From Mayamaea pseudoterrestris (Eukaryota > Bacillariophyta > Bacillariophyceae > Sellaphorales > Sellaphoraceae), in contig BROI01000001.1 of the NCBI GenBank assembly GCA_027923505.1, forward strand, positions 1,458,501-1,522,500: DNA of 64,000 bases, written 5' to 3'. Shown piece by piece: positions 50,669 to 60,899 of the stretch. Position 1 is the stretch's first letter; every line of letters starts with the position of its first letter. A program made the translations under genes and the position numbers. The notes under the pieces are model-generated. The model worked only from the letters and a program-made list of their open reading frames with translations, was not told the origin of the DNA and ran no database searches.

Positions 50669-53600
50669 ATGACTTGTGTGAATACTCAATCCATTGATAC
50701 GCTTGCACTCGTTCGTCTTGTCGCGGGGCTCCTCCTCCGCCATGCTGCTTGCTTGCTGCCTTACAACACCGCCATCAAGGCAACCACTGTCATGACGAGT
50801 ACTAGGAGTGAAGCAATAGAGACAAAGGACAACGCTTCTGGAGAGAACAATCTAGAAAGTATTAGTTGTAATACGAGTGGAGCAGCATTTCCGGCTGGCG
50901 AGACCGCATCAGAATTAGCATCAGCGTCAGCAATCAGCACCAGCAGCAACGCGAACACAAACAAGGACGCCGTGACTCTCAGCAGCGCCACCACTACCGA
51001 GTCGACGAATGCTGCAGACGACATTGACTCGTCCGACAAGGGCAGCAGCAGTCACGGCTATTCCGCCGACGGGAGTGCGTCGGATCAGTCGTCCGATTCC
51101 GGCGGATCAGCGATGAAGAAGCTTTCGGTGCATCGGCTTGATTTGTCGCAGCGAGAGTCGTCGGAAGATGAATATGATGACGATTATGAAGATTTCGAGT
51201 CTCATGCGTTCAGGAAATTGGAAAAGGATCGACGCTCCATGCGGACCATGGATGAGCGAGAATCCTTGCGAAGAATGCCGCAATGTACTGCTGCTGCTGA
51301 AAATGGGCATGGAGACAAGAATCAACCAACGAGCAGCAATGATAGGCATAGATACGAATACGAGCACGCCTATCATCAAAGGCATGTCTCATCCAGTCGC
51401 AACGACAGTCATGTGAACAATGATCAAAACGACCACTTGTATTTGGAACATTTGCTACGTTCCACCAAGCAGCTCTTTCACGACCACCTCCCGTGGCAGC
51501 TTCCAGCACTGCCGCAGTACAATGGCGTGCGACTGTCGAGCATCATGGATCCGCGCTTTTCACTCAATATGCAGCAGGCGGCGCAAACGTTGGCGCAGCA
51601 GGCGAGCATGCTGGCGGAGGGAGCAAACGTTGCCTCAGCGACGCAGCAGCAGCAGCAGCAGTCGTTTCAACATTACCTGAGACTGCTGGAGGTATGTTTT
51701 CTTATGTGTGAAGCGAGTTTTGAATGCGCACTGTCATGCTTGAGATATAAAACGTTGTACTAACCATAATACAATTCATTCTTCAGATGTGCCATCCATT
51801 CTACAGGGATCCGTTGGGACAGCCACTGGTGCACGCGCCAAACGAAGGAGGGTCCGAGCAGCTTTCGTCTGAAGGTTTTACTTCGTACTTTACCACGACG
51901 CATAGCAGCAACAATGGATCAAGCTCGGATGGAGACAAGAACAATCAGAAGAATAATGGTAGCAACGGCAGTCCAAACAACAAGAAGAGTAATGACAATG
52001 ACGCTCACAACAATCACCATGACGACGACGGAGCAAGCAGTAGCAAGAATGACTCTATGAATCAGCAGCAACAAGCTACTTCGAGCGATGCTTCCACGCG
52101 AGACTCCATGGAGCGACTGGAGGAGGCTGACTTGCATGGACAACAGCAAGCGTTGGAGGAGCAAGCCGCCGTGGACAACATGGCGGCGGCAGCGAACCAT
52201 GACAGCAGCATGTCGTCCGAGTCTTCCGGATCATCGCGCGTGGAACAACGCTTCAACACTGGTGCTCGCATGGTCACCGAGTCGTCGTCGGGCGGAGCAA
52301 ACACCAATTCAGCCTCGGGAAGCACGATGAATAATGCTAGTAGCACAAGTAATCTTGGTAGCTCGGGGAGTAACAATGACAAGGGAAGTAGCGAAGAAGG
52401 AAAGGGAACTGGGAGTAGCGAGGATGTTGCTGCCAAGGAAGGTGACGGCATAAACGATGGGTCCGATGAATTGGATCGATCTGCAAATGAAGATGATGTA
52501 GAATTACACAATTACGAGGCAGCTTCCGACCAAGATGTTGTTAGGAAAGAACAAGCCGATATGGAAACAAAGGGTGCTACGAGGGAGCGCAAGCTGCAGG
52601 ACAAGAAGCGAAAGCGCATTGAAATGCGACGCGAATACGAAGCGCAGCAGCAGTCCGAGTCGTCGGCATCCACCGCACCGTCGAGTCGAGTTGAAGACAT
52701 GTTGCGGCCTGGCCGCCCTTGTACGCTTGAGCAGGTGCTGCAATTTAGTAAAGTTGCAAGGTACGTCAATGACTTGAGTACATCCATTTTGTTGCATCTT
52801 TAATATCTTTATCTCACAAAATTAACGCTTTACTCTTACAGAATTCTTGTCCAATCACAACCTCCATTCCTTGTTGTGCATACGAATGCTGCATACACTC
52901 GGCTCACGGGCATTGACTCACATCGAATTGTTGGAAAGCCCATCAGAGAGCTGCTGTCAATCGACGTTCCTCGTGGACATCATAAAGATCACGACGCGAC
53001 TCCAAGCCAGCAACAGTTACAACAGCAGGAAGGCCAAGATACTTCCTCTATCTCAGAAAATAGCCGCGATGTTGAACGCAACCAAAAGATTGTTTGCCTT
53101 GAACGCCTAGTCGCGTCCAGCGGTTTTGGCAAGCTACATGACATTCTTGTAAATTCCGCGTCCCAACATCTTATCGGAAGCAGTGTCACATTTTATCAAA
53201 CTACAAATACGGAAGAAAATTGTGATCGCGGCAACGGGAAAGTTACAGCTGTTAGTTTTAACGGTGGACGAAGTCACTTTGTCAGGTGCACATCATCTAT
53301 TGCGCCTGTTGCCTCGACATTTGTTGCAGAAGAATCCTTTGTCGTAACTGACAGAGAAGGAGCAGCAGACGCGCACAAACCAAAGCAGATGAGACACGCT
53401 GCCGAGCAGGATCTTCGGTCCGAGCGCCAACCGTTGTCGATGGCTGCAGACAGTTCTTCACAAAGGTATTCGCATCAAACCATGTCAGCCGTCACGCATT
53501 TTGTCATACAATTGTGCGCATCTGATGGCAAGCAACATGAGACGGAGCAGTCAATGTCATCTTGCTCGACATCAGTGCAGGCTCGCCTTTTGGGATTGTC

Positions 53601-53739
53601 CAAGAGCATGCTCAAAGCCCAGAGGCTTGTGACAAATCAAGAGGTAGTTGGCATGGAATTGGGGAACGACGAGGCCGAAGGCGAAAACCATTCTGATTCG
53701 ACGGCGCATACGAAACAAGCACTGACGGCGGTAGGCTAG
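50669..53739 (+). CDS. Large PAS-domain protein with low-complexity N-terminal half
   Basis: Three exons, 50669-51691, 51787-52760, 52842-53739; introns are 95 and 81 bp, GT-AG; 964 residues from the first ATG. A second in-frame ATG at 50792 (MTSTRSEAIETKD) is an alternative start and avoids an odd hydrophobic N terminus. The first 600 residues are Ser/Asn/Asp/Gly-rich with short ordered parts (LYLEHLLRSTKQLFHDHLPW, LLEMCHPFYRDPLGQPLV). A basic helix ERKLQDKKRKRIEMRREYEA precedes the PAS domain, PCTLEQVLQFSKVARILVQS then QPPFLVVHTNAAYTRLTGID and RIVGKPIRELLSID. The basic stretch is not a clear bZIP since no leucine zipper follows. Probably a signalling or transcription-related regulator. Confidence 0.8.
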
Positions 53740-53761
53740 ATTATGAATTACTTACGTTAGA

Positions 53762-56700
53762 TTAATTCCTATTATTTAGATCGATCGATAGGCCACACTC
53801 AACCACGTCTCCTAGTTCCGGAAAAACATCCAGCCACAGCATGTCCATCAGTATATAAAAAATGCTCTTGACAACGAGACGATTTTGTAGCATCTCGTGA
53901 AGCATGTTCAAGCCGTCTCGCGTCAATTCTTTTCCGAGAACAGAACGGATTTGCTCGGGGAAGCTGCTGTGTAATGCATCCATAGCCTGGCGTGATTGAT
54001 CTCTCAGCTCTTCGGGTGATGATGGCGCGGCCTTTGAAAAGAATTCACCGTCTGGCCAAATCAGATTGAGCGCGAACGCGATCCAGTCAGCCACAGCGTC
54101 TGCGCTGAGCTTCTCGCAATGAAGGCGATATAGTGTCCTCTTGAACTCACTGCCAGTTGTCACCGCAAAGGACATGGTTTTTAGGGCTGTAAGCATCCGG
54201 TTTCGTACAAAAGAAGCATTTTCAAAACCAAAAAGATGGTGAAGAAGTTCGAATAATTGTCTTCGAACGAATGCGAGTGGAACCTTGCTGATTTTGCTTT
54301 CAATCGCGGGTATCATGTTCGACTTTCGTTCTCGATCGTCATCGTCATAATCATCAAGGAACTCATCGTCATCCTGCAGATCATCTGTATCGTCAGTCGT
54401 ATCAGCATCTCGTCGCGTACCACCACTCTTCGCCCCTAATTGTTCAACCACTGTCTGGTCCATTTTGACACTAGCAAGCCGGCTTTGAATCACCTTTCGC
54501 GACATCTCAGTACGACCTAAAGGATCTGCCACGCCAAGTACCACCTGATTCGGCAAAATCTCCGACGGTAAAGGATACACTGCACCAAGAAAGATGAGCA
54601 GCTCCGTGCACCTGTTTAACAAGTGTCGCGGAGCGAGCAAGACGTTGAGGTAACCGTCGAGAGCTTCTTTTCGCTTTTGCAAAAGCTTCTTAGCAGGTCC
54701 TAGCGACGCCTTTGAGGCCTGTCCTAGCGATGGAATCAATGCCACACGTTGTCGGCTTCTGGCAACGCCGGATGCGCCAGCTACAGCAGCACCGGCTGCA
54801 AAAGCAGCAGTTGCAGCCCCGACCAAACGAGTGCCGGCATTGCCAGACGATTCAGTGACAGCAACTTGAGCTTTCAAATGCTTATGAAATTTGTTAAAAT
54901 CGTCGTATGAACGCAGAACAACCCACTCCTCGCGCATCGTCTTGGCTATAGAGCCGTCAGGCGCTTGAAACGTCGGATCGCCTCTGAGTTCGCTACTTAG
55001 AGCGTAGATGTCAACGACTGCCTGACACCGAATCTTGTACATTGTATCTGATGCTCCAAAAAGACCATTTCCTTGACCTTTTGTAGATTCTACAACATCC
55101 TCGATCGTCGCCGTCAATTCGCGAATGACTGTCGGATATCTTGGGTCCAAAAGGCCATTGCGACGGAGCTGCTCCCTGTCAATATGATTAACCCCAACTT
55201 TCAGGTCGCGGAGAAGAACAGACTGTTTCTCTCGAATTCGACTACTAGCATATTCAAGTACTTTGGCGGTAGATTTCAAGCGCTGGTCCGTCAATACTTT
55301 CGTAGCCTTCTTGACAGACCCAGCACGAACGCAAGCAAGCAGATTTTGTAATTGCGCTTCGTGCCTCGCTGATGTGACAAGAAGAGCAGCACGAACAAAC
55401 GAGACACGATACGGCTTGATCTCAACCTGGCTATCATTCTCTGCCCTATTGAACTTCATCCAAAGAATAGGATAGCCATCTTCGCCCATCTCAACGACAT
55501 TCTTCAATGTACCGTCAGATGACTCTCCCTTGCTCCCCAGTTCATGTCCCAGTACATTTAGTGCAGCGCTTAATGTGGCATCGGACAACTCGAGCGAACT
55601 TGCCTCTGCACGATGAGTCCCAAGTGAAGACGAATCATTTACAGTGAAATGTTTGCCGCCGAGCTCAATCATGGGCCGTTCGAAAAGCGACAGTCGATAG
55701 ACGAAATCAATGGCCCTGCCTGAACGTGGCATTAGATTAAAATCAGTTGGCTCCAAAATCGAACTGGACATGATGCCTTGTGTGCGATTTGTTCCTTTGG
55801 GAGTCCATCGCTGGCAAAGGTGTCTTTCGTTTAAAAACTCGTTTGAGAGCAACGGCGCTGATCGCGACTGCCCAACCGTGATCGTGTCAGGAATTGGCCC
55901 AGTACCTCGCCGTTGGTCCAACTTGCGCGCGCTACCTTCTTGCAAAGCCACTGTTGCCGTGCGATCTATAGGGAAGTAGCGAACCAAGCAACTTCGGACA
56001 AACCTTCCGCCAGCATAATGCTCCGTTCTATTCAATGCAGGTTCATCGTAGGTAGCAGCAAAACATTTGAAGCTCTGGTCATGATTGCGTTGATCACGGT
56101 GCACTCCTACCGCATTCAATGGACGCGGCTGAGCTCTCAGCAAAAAAGAGGAATCATCATCCGGTATTTCAATCCGGCGTCGCGCGGATGATGTTTCAAC
56201 AGTCAGCAGGGAGACAGGGATGGATACTTCACTTGCCACAGACTCCGTCTGCGACGATGATTCGTCAACTTGTCTCTTGTTCCGCGCCGCATCTCGTATT
56301 GCAATCATATTTGTGCCACTGTAAAATATTCTTGCAAGGTGATGCAACTCCTTGTGAAGCGCAGCGTCTCTTTCAGATGCCTGGGCATGGCATAGCACTG
56401 GAAGCCCTTCGTTAGTCACATCGTCATCAACAACATGCTGCCAGGAACGTAATCGACGTTCGCGCTCGGCTCGGAGGCTGGCAGCAAATGATTCATTGCG
56501 ATTAAAGTCTAGATACCGAGGCGTCGAAGACGTCGTCATTTGCTGAACGCGTATAATGGAGGAGGATGTCATGGAAGTAGCTTTCGACGACGTTTGCACA
56601 GACTTCTTAACCAAGGCATTCAAATCCTCGCGATTCGTCTCATCCAACCGCGGAGCTGATAGCACCATCATCGTATCAACCAAAATTTCAACACCATCAA

Positions 56701-59413
56701 GCGCCTTCAGCTGTCGAACAAATCCATTTGCATTCGCAGCACTACGGAGAAATGCACTTTCGGCAAAGTAGGGGGCCAACACAGATGTGTGTGCTTGTAC
56801 CAAGACTGTAATCACACGATAAATTTGGCCAGTGTGCAGCCATGCAGCGATCAATGTTCTAAGAGTCGACTGCTCCGTGGCGGAAACCTTGTACTCTTCC
56901 AACTCCATTGCATCAAACCTTGCAAGTTGCTCAGCCGACTGAAATGTGTTCTCCTTTGCAACGCGTTCCTCAAAGGCATCTAAATCACTGGTAAGCTCCA
57001 TTAAAATTTGCGACAGCGAAGTAAACTCAAACTCTGGCAGGCTTAACTCAACAGCTTCTTCTGTAACTGCAACATTGTCGTCCTCGTCACTAAGATCCAC
57101 CACTCCATCGTTGATTGCCGCCTCATCAACTTCCTCCGGCGGTGCAACTGGCTTGTACGTGCACCTTCCATTCGTCAAAGTTTGTTCGACAACCAAGACT
57201 AGACGCAAAATAGCTTCCCGGCATCCAGAGTCATCCCAATCAATGTTCACAGGTTCATTCTGCGATTTCAGCAACCGAAAGTCTTCAAAGTCAACGTACT
57301 GCTGCAGGTCGATCAACGTCACGGCCAGAAGGCTATTCACCTTGTCACCAGACTCGTCCAGTGTCTGTGCAGGTGATTCGTCGACAAAGTCAACCGTCTT
57401 GTCGTCGGAATCTACGCGATGGAGTGCGGCTGACTGGTCATCGTGAGTGGCATGGTCGCCAACTGCAGCATTTCCGTCCGGTTGTGTTGCTGCGCCTTCC
57501 TCCGTTTCGACACCAGCATTGGTTTGCTCCGATTCGTTTCGCGTCAATGCAGTTTCATCAGGCGCTTCCACTCCATCGAGTGATAAACTAGCAGCAGCAA
57601 CGTTGCTTTCTACAACTGCAGCATCAACCGTCGTCGACACTGTACTACTACTCAACCCCGCCACGATCCAACTGTTCAAATACTCGGGACAAAAGCAGCT
57701 CATGAGCGGCGGCAGCACCGACTGCCCCAAAATTTCCGTCAATATGGACGACAAAATGTTGCTGCCAAAGTCGTTGCGGGCGAGCAAGGCGCGCACCATG
57801 CGATGGGCCAAGACGCGGTTGTAGTCAATCTCGCACTCGCTCAAGAGTCCTGTGCGAAACAAGCGCTCCTCGAGCAGCTTGTCTTGATCCATCTTGGAAT
57901 GAGCGTCACTACTTGTTGTTGCATTACCATCGGCACTGTTGTCATGTTCATTCGGCCATCCACACTCCTTGCCTTGTGCGTCGGCAAAGAGCAACGACGG
58001 AACATCCACACCAAAGGTAACCGCCTTGTGCAATTTCCCAGATAGCAAAAACTCCTTGGCCATTTGCATCTCCGTGGGAGCAACGTCTGGCAATAGTAAA
58101 AGAGTGGATGTGGCATGATGCGACTTGTGCTTGGTCGTTACACAGCGCCGCAGCGTCCGATAGACTTGAAACGTGTGCGTCAGCACCTTGGTCACTTTGA
58201 GCAGCAGCAGCTCCAACACATTGACATGCTCCACGCGCGTCGCCAAATTGCCAAAGACAATCGTCATGGACTGGTACAGTTGCTCCATGATAGCAACGTT
58301 GCGATATGGATTCAGTTGGTATACCATGCGACGAGCGTGTGCGGTTGGTGATGCCTCGACGTTTTGCTGCTGCTGCATGCCACCGGCATTGCATGCATCG
58401 TCGCTACTCGTGTCATTTCCATTCACCTTCACAGCCGGTTTTATCAATTTCCCCGTCTCCACATCATAAGGACTAACGCAGCCAACGTCCAACTTGCAGC
58501 ACCACGTGGCGCAAAAGTCGCGCAGCACGTAGTCCATGAGCATTCCCAATTGTCGCGAGATTGCCAGTGGCAGCATGGGATACATGGTTTGCAGCAAATT
58601 CAGCGGCTTGGCTCCGTCGTAGCTGTAATTGCTGTTGTGAGTAAAGAAGGAGTCGTTGCTCCGTAACACTTGTCCTCGTAGACAATGGTTGCGGACCGTA
58701 TCGTAGCCAGCCAGGCGCATGAGACTATCGTACGTTTGTTCGTGGTTCATGGCGATTTGCGAGTCTTTGAATGTGGAGCGCAGCAATGATGATGACTTGG
58801 CGTTACTAATACTCTTGGACATAGACGCTCGACTCGTCATGCCGCCTCCTTCTATATCATTTTTACGACGCATTTCCATGTCACGCTCCTTCCAGAGCGT
58901 CAAAGCGTCGTAAACATGCGCCGCAAAGCCAAGGCCGAGTCCCACGCCAAGAGTAACGCCGAGCGTCTGCCGCACGAGCGATAACATGGAAAAGAATAAC
59001 GAAGTGATCATGTTTGGTGGCGGATGAATAGTGCTTGTAGCTGCTGACTCGCTTGGACTTGCTCGTCTGCTGCTCCGGAATGCCATGATTATGGCTGCCG
59101 CCAGCACCAGCAGCGAAAGTGGAACCAAAACTCCATGCTTGAGTACGAGCGCATCCATTGGCGCCTGCAAATTCGCCGACTGCAGCAGCGGACGAACCGG
59201 CTGGTACCAGCCTGGCCAATTGTTACTGTCTTGGTCTTGGTCTTGGTCCTGCTGCTGCAATGGAGCTTGTTCCTCACTAGTAGGAATTTCTACTAAATCA
59301 TCCTGCGGCGGATCGTCCGTGTCATTGACGCTTGGAATATTCATTGCTTCGTCATTGTCAGTCTCCATATTGCTAGCGTCCGCGTCTACTGGCGCCTCCT
59401 CCTTCGCCGCCAT
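53762..59413 (-). CDS. PXA-PX-Nexin_C sorting nexin (SNX13/14/19/25, Mdm1 type)
   Basis: Single-exon protein of 1883 residues from the ATG at 59413 (GTCACCATGGCG context). Membrane segments lie at about 93-112 (HGVLVPLSLLVLAAAIIMAF) and 130-165. The PXA domain runs from roughly 230 to 600, including QLGMLMDYVLRDFCATWCCK, VRALLARNDFGSNILSSILT and a Pro-Leu-Met-Ser motif. A long variable acidic middle follows. The PX domain is near 1460-1620 (YKIRCQAVVDIYALSSELRG, WVVLRSYDDFNKFHKHLKAQ, LDGYLNVLLAPRHLLNRCTE), with an Ala/Gly insertion. The Nexin_C domain is at about 1710-1850 (LAFVRRQLFELLHHLFGFEN). The family anchors the ER to lysosomes, vacuoles or lipid droplets. No RGS domain is obvious in the middle region. 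Confidence 0.92.
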   Translation of the reverse strand: MAAKEEAPVDADASNMETDNDEAMNIPSVNDTDDPPQDDLVEIPTSEEQAPLQQQDQDQDQDSNNWPGWYQPVRPLLQSANLQAPMDALVLKHGVLVPLSLLVLAAAIIMAFRSSRRASPSESAATSTIHPPPNMITSLFFSMLSLVRQTLGVTLGVGLGLGFAAHVYDALTLWKERDMEMRRKNDIEGGGMTSRASMSKSISNAKSSSLLRSTFKDSQIAMNHEQTYDSLMRLAGYDTVRNHCLRGQVLRSNDSFFTHNSNYSYDGAKPLNLLQTMYPMLPLAISRQLGMLMDYVLRDFCATWCCKLDVGCVSPYDVETGKLIKPAVKVNGNDTSSDDACNAGGMQQQQNVEASPTAHARRMVYQLNPYRNVAIMEQLYQSMTIVFGNLATRVEHVNVLELLLLKVTKVLTHTFQVYRTLRRCVTTKHKSHHATSTLLLLPDVAPTEMQMAKEFLLSGKLHKAVTFGVDVPSLLFADAQGKECGWPNEHDNSADGNATTSSDAHSKMDQDKLLEERLFRTGLLSECEIDYNRVLAHRMVRALLARNDFGSNILSSILTEILGQSVLPPLMSCFCPEYLNSWIVAGLSSSTVSTTVDAAVVESNVAAASLSLDGVEAPDETALTRNESEQTNAGVETEEGAATQPDGNAAVGDHATHDDQSAALHRVDSDDKTVDFVDESPAQTLDESGDKVNSLLAVTLIDLQQYVDFEDFRLLKSQNEPVNIDWDDSGCREAILRLVLVVEQTLTNGRCTYKPVAPPEEVDEAAINDGVVDLSDEDDNVAVTEEAVELSLPEFEFTSLSQILMELTSDLDAFEERVAKENTFQSAEQLARFDAMELEEYKVSATEQSTLRTLIAAWLHTGQIYRVITVLVQAHTSVLAPYFAESAFLRSAANANGFVRQLKALDGVEILVDTMMVLSAPRLDETNREDLNALVKKSVQTSSKATSMTSSSIIRVQQMTTSSTPRYLDFNRNESFAASLRAERERRLRSWQHVVDDDVTNEGLPVLCHAQASERDAALHKELHHLARIFYSGTNMIAIRDAARNKRQVDESSSQTESVASEVSIPVSLLTVETSSARRRIEIPDDDSSFLLRAQPRPLNAVGVHRDQRNHDQSFKCFAATYDEPALNRTEHYAGGRFVRSCLVRYFPIDRTATVALQEGSARKLDQRRGTGPIPDTITVGQSRSAPLLSNEFLNERHLCQRWTPKGTNRTQGIMSSSILEPTDFNLMPRSGRAIDFVYRLSLFERPMIELGGKHFTVNDSSSLGTHRAEASSLELSDATLSAALNVLGHELGSKGESSDGTLKNVVEMGEDGYPILWMKFNRAENDSQVEIKPYRVSFVRAALLVTSARHEAQLQNLLACVRAGSVKKATKVLTDQRLKSTAKVLEYASSRIREKQSVLLRDLKVGVNHIDREQLRRNGLLDPRYPTVIRELTATIEDVVESTKGQGNGLFGASDTMYKIRCQAVVDIYALSSELRGDPTFQAPDGSIAKTMREEWVVLRSYDDFNKFHKHLKAQVAVTESSGNAGTRLVGAATAAFAAGAAVAGASGVARSRQRVALIPSLGQASKASLGPAKKLLQKRKEALDGYLNVLLAPRHLLNRCTELLIFLGAVYPLPSEILPNQVVLGVADPLGRTEMSRKVIQSRLASVKMDQTVVEQLGAKSGGTRRDADTTDDTDDLQDDDEFLDDYDDDDRERKSNMIPAIESKISKVPLAFVRRQLFELLHHLFGFENASFVRNRMLTALKTMSFAVTTGSEFKRTLYRLHCEKLSADAVADWIAFALNLIWPDGEFFSKAAPSSPEELRDQSRQAMDALHSSFPEQIRSVLGKELTRDGLNMLHEMLQNRLVVKSIFYILMDMLWLDVFPELGDVVECGLSIDLNNRN

Positions 59414-59904
59414 GGTGACATGGGCCGGCGTGTTTTTGTGCGGCCACATCCAAACGACATAGTTTAGCTTCTTCGAGTACCGCTGCGACCGTTCAATATG
59501 CGCTGCGACATGGACTACTATGGCATAGTTGTAGGATGCAGAACCATGTGTACCATTGTACACACATACCGCATGATACAGTGTTTTACTTTTGGCGCAT
59601 ATAGAAAACCTTCCAGTGGATCGCTCGTCGGCGCAACAACAATCGCTGCAAGATGATATAAGTTGGCTGGTGAAACTCTCAAATCCGAAGGACCGTCGCA
59701 TGTGCTGCGAGTCACTAACATGATCTGACGTCTGTCTGACTAAAATATTCTACGAGTACAAAGGCACTTGCGCTTTAAGAGTGAGGGTGCGTTATAAAGA
59801 CACACGTTTGGATAGTTTGTAAATGTTAAGCGACAAAAGCAGTGTGCAGGGGCTACGGAGACAGCCTTTGTCGAATTCATATGTAAATAACATGTAGCAG
59901 AATG

Positions 59905-59967
<63 letters not shown>

Positions 59968-59996
59968 TCGCCAATCACTTTAACAGCCTGTCGTCT
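59414..59996. other. SNX 5' flank and 3' flank of the next minus-strand gene
   Basis: A 583 bp region. It contains the perfect (CAG)20 run at 59906-59965. The open frame upstream of the SNX ATG is not typical coding sequence. Confidence 0.5.
59906..59965. repeat. Uninterrupted (CAG)20 / (CTG)20 microsatellite
   Basis: Sixty bases of perfect CAG repeat on the plus strand, read as CTG on the sense strand of the gene ending at 59997. It lies 32 bp beyond that stop codon, so probably in its 3' UTR. Confidence 0.97.
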
Positions 59997-60398
59997 CTAC
60001 CAACCATTGTCAATGGTAGTTGACGACTCCTCGCCCAAGCTCATGATTCGTTCAAATTCGTCTTCAATATCATCAACGGAACGAAAATTCTTGCGATTCT
60101 CTGTGGCAGACGGCTGCCGAGATCTATTTCTCCTCATGATTGGATTGCTGACGGATGCGTTTTGGTTCACAATGAAATCCTTGCTAACGCTGCCATGCTT
60201 TTCGTTCTCGGCAATGGTTTTTTCGAACGACGCGCGTCGCTTGGCGATGAATGAACCGAGAGACTTTTTGTTGCTTGACATTCGAATACCAATAGTGGGT
60301 TGTGCAGTAGAGAGGAAGTTGCGGGGACTGAGTGTCTGAGGATTTTGAGCAAAAGCAAAATTGAGACGGTGAGATTTGTTGTGCGATCCAAGGGGCAT
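59997..60398 (-). CDS. Small basic hypothetical protein, 133 residues
   Basis: No family recognised. Start ATG at 60398 (MPLGSHNKSHRLNFAF). Features are a basic Ser-rich body (NKKSLGSFIAKRRASFEKTI), SNPIMRRNRSRQPSATENRK and an acidic end (VDDIEDEFERIMSLGEE). The minus-strand frame is hydrophilic and balanced. A plus-strand frame over the same region starts with poly-Ala from the CAG repeat and is less credible. It lies with two other minus-strand low-complexity genes. Confidence 0.55.
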   Translation of the reverse strand: MPLGSHNKSHRLNFAFAQNPQTLSPRNFLSTAQPTIGIRMSSNKKSLGSFIAKRRASFEKTIAENEKHGSVSKDFIVNQNASVSNPIMRRNRSRQPSATENRKNFRSVDDIEDEFERIMSLGEESSTTIDNGW

Positions 60399-60899
60399 AG
60401 CTTCGTCTGCCAATCTCAACAAGTGCTATGATTGGATCATATATCTATTGCCTCCAGTCGTGCAAGACCTGAATGTCGATCGGAGGTCATTAGATCCTTT
60501 AAGCGGTCTCCGTTACATATGCATGACATTTACTAATGCAGTCATTTGTGGTTGATTTATCTTTGAGGCAATACCCACAAATGACTTTGCTCGTGCTATG
60601 CACCTTTTAATGGCATTACAATCAACCGCGATGAACAAATAATATATGAAGGAACTTGGAAAGTCAGCTAATATAAAACTACGCTTTTGTTACGAACACC
60701 CCCAAAGTAGCTTCCCTCAACCAGGGCTTGCAAGCTTATTCAGCTTGCAAATGGAAGATTAACCGAGAGGGTTACTAAGACCCTTCTGCATGTTCACATA
60801 GTTTCTGTAAAATACAAGCTACGAGTAAGTATTATCGCATTTATACATTACAATGTCAATATCTGTTTACATTACATCAAGAAGGCACATCCAGAACAC
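60399..60899. other. Intergenic region with two hairpins
   Basis: A 501 bp region between two minus-strand genes. It holds a 12 bp perfect stem (60540-60551 with 60575-60586, 23-base loop) and a 9 bp stem (60728-60736 with 60742-60750, 5-base loop). No tRNA or snRNA signature was confirmed. Confidence 0.5.

Noticed and set aside
52590-52650. Possible bZIP basic region in the large PAS protein
   Set aside because: The basic helix lacks the N-x7-R pattern and no leucine zipper follows, so I do not call it a bZIP factor.
59414-59701. 96-residue N-terminal extension of the sorting nexin
   Set aside because: Cys-rich and unlike the family; the ATG at 59413 has the better context and starts a typical acidic disordered N terminus.
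59902-60339. Plus-strand frame starting with about 20 Ala
   Set aside because: The Ala run is a product of the CAG microsatellite. The minus-strand frame over the rest is a better protein.
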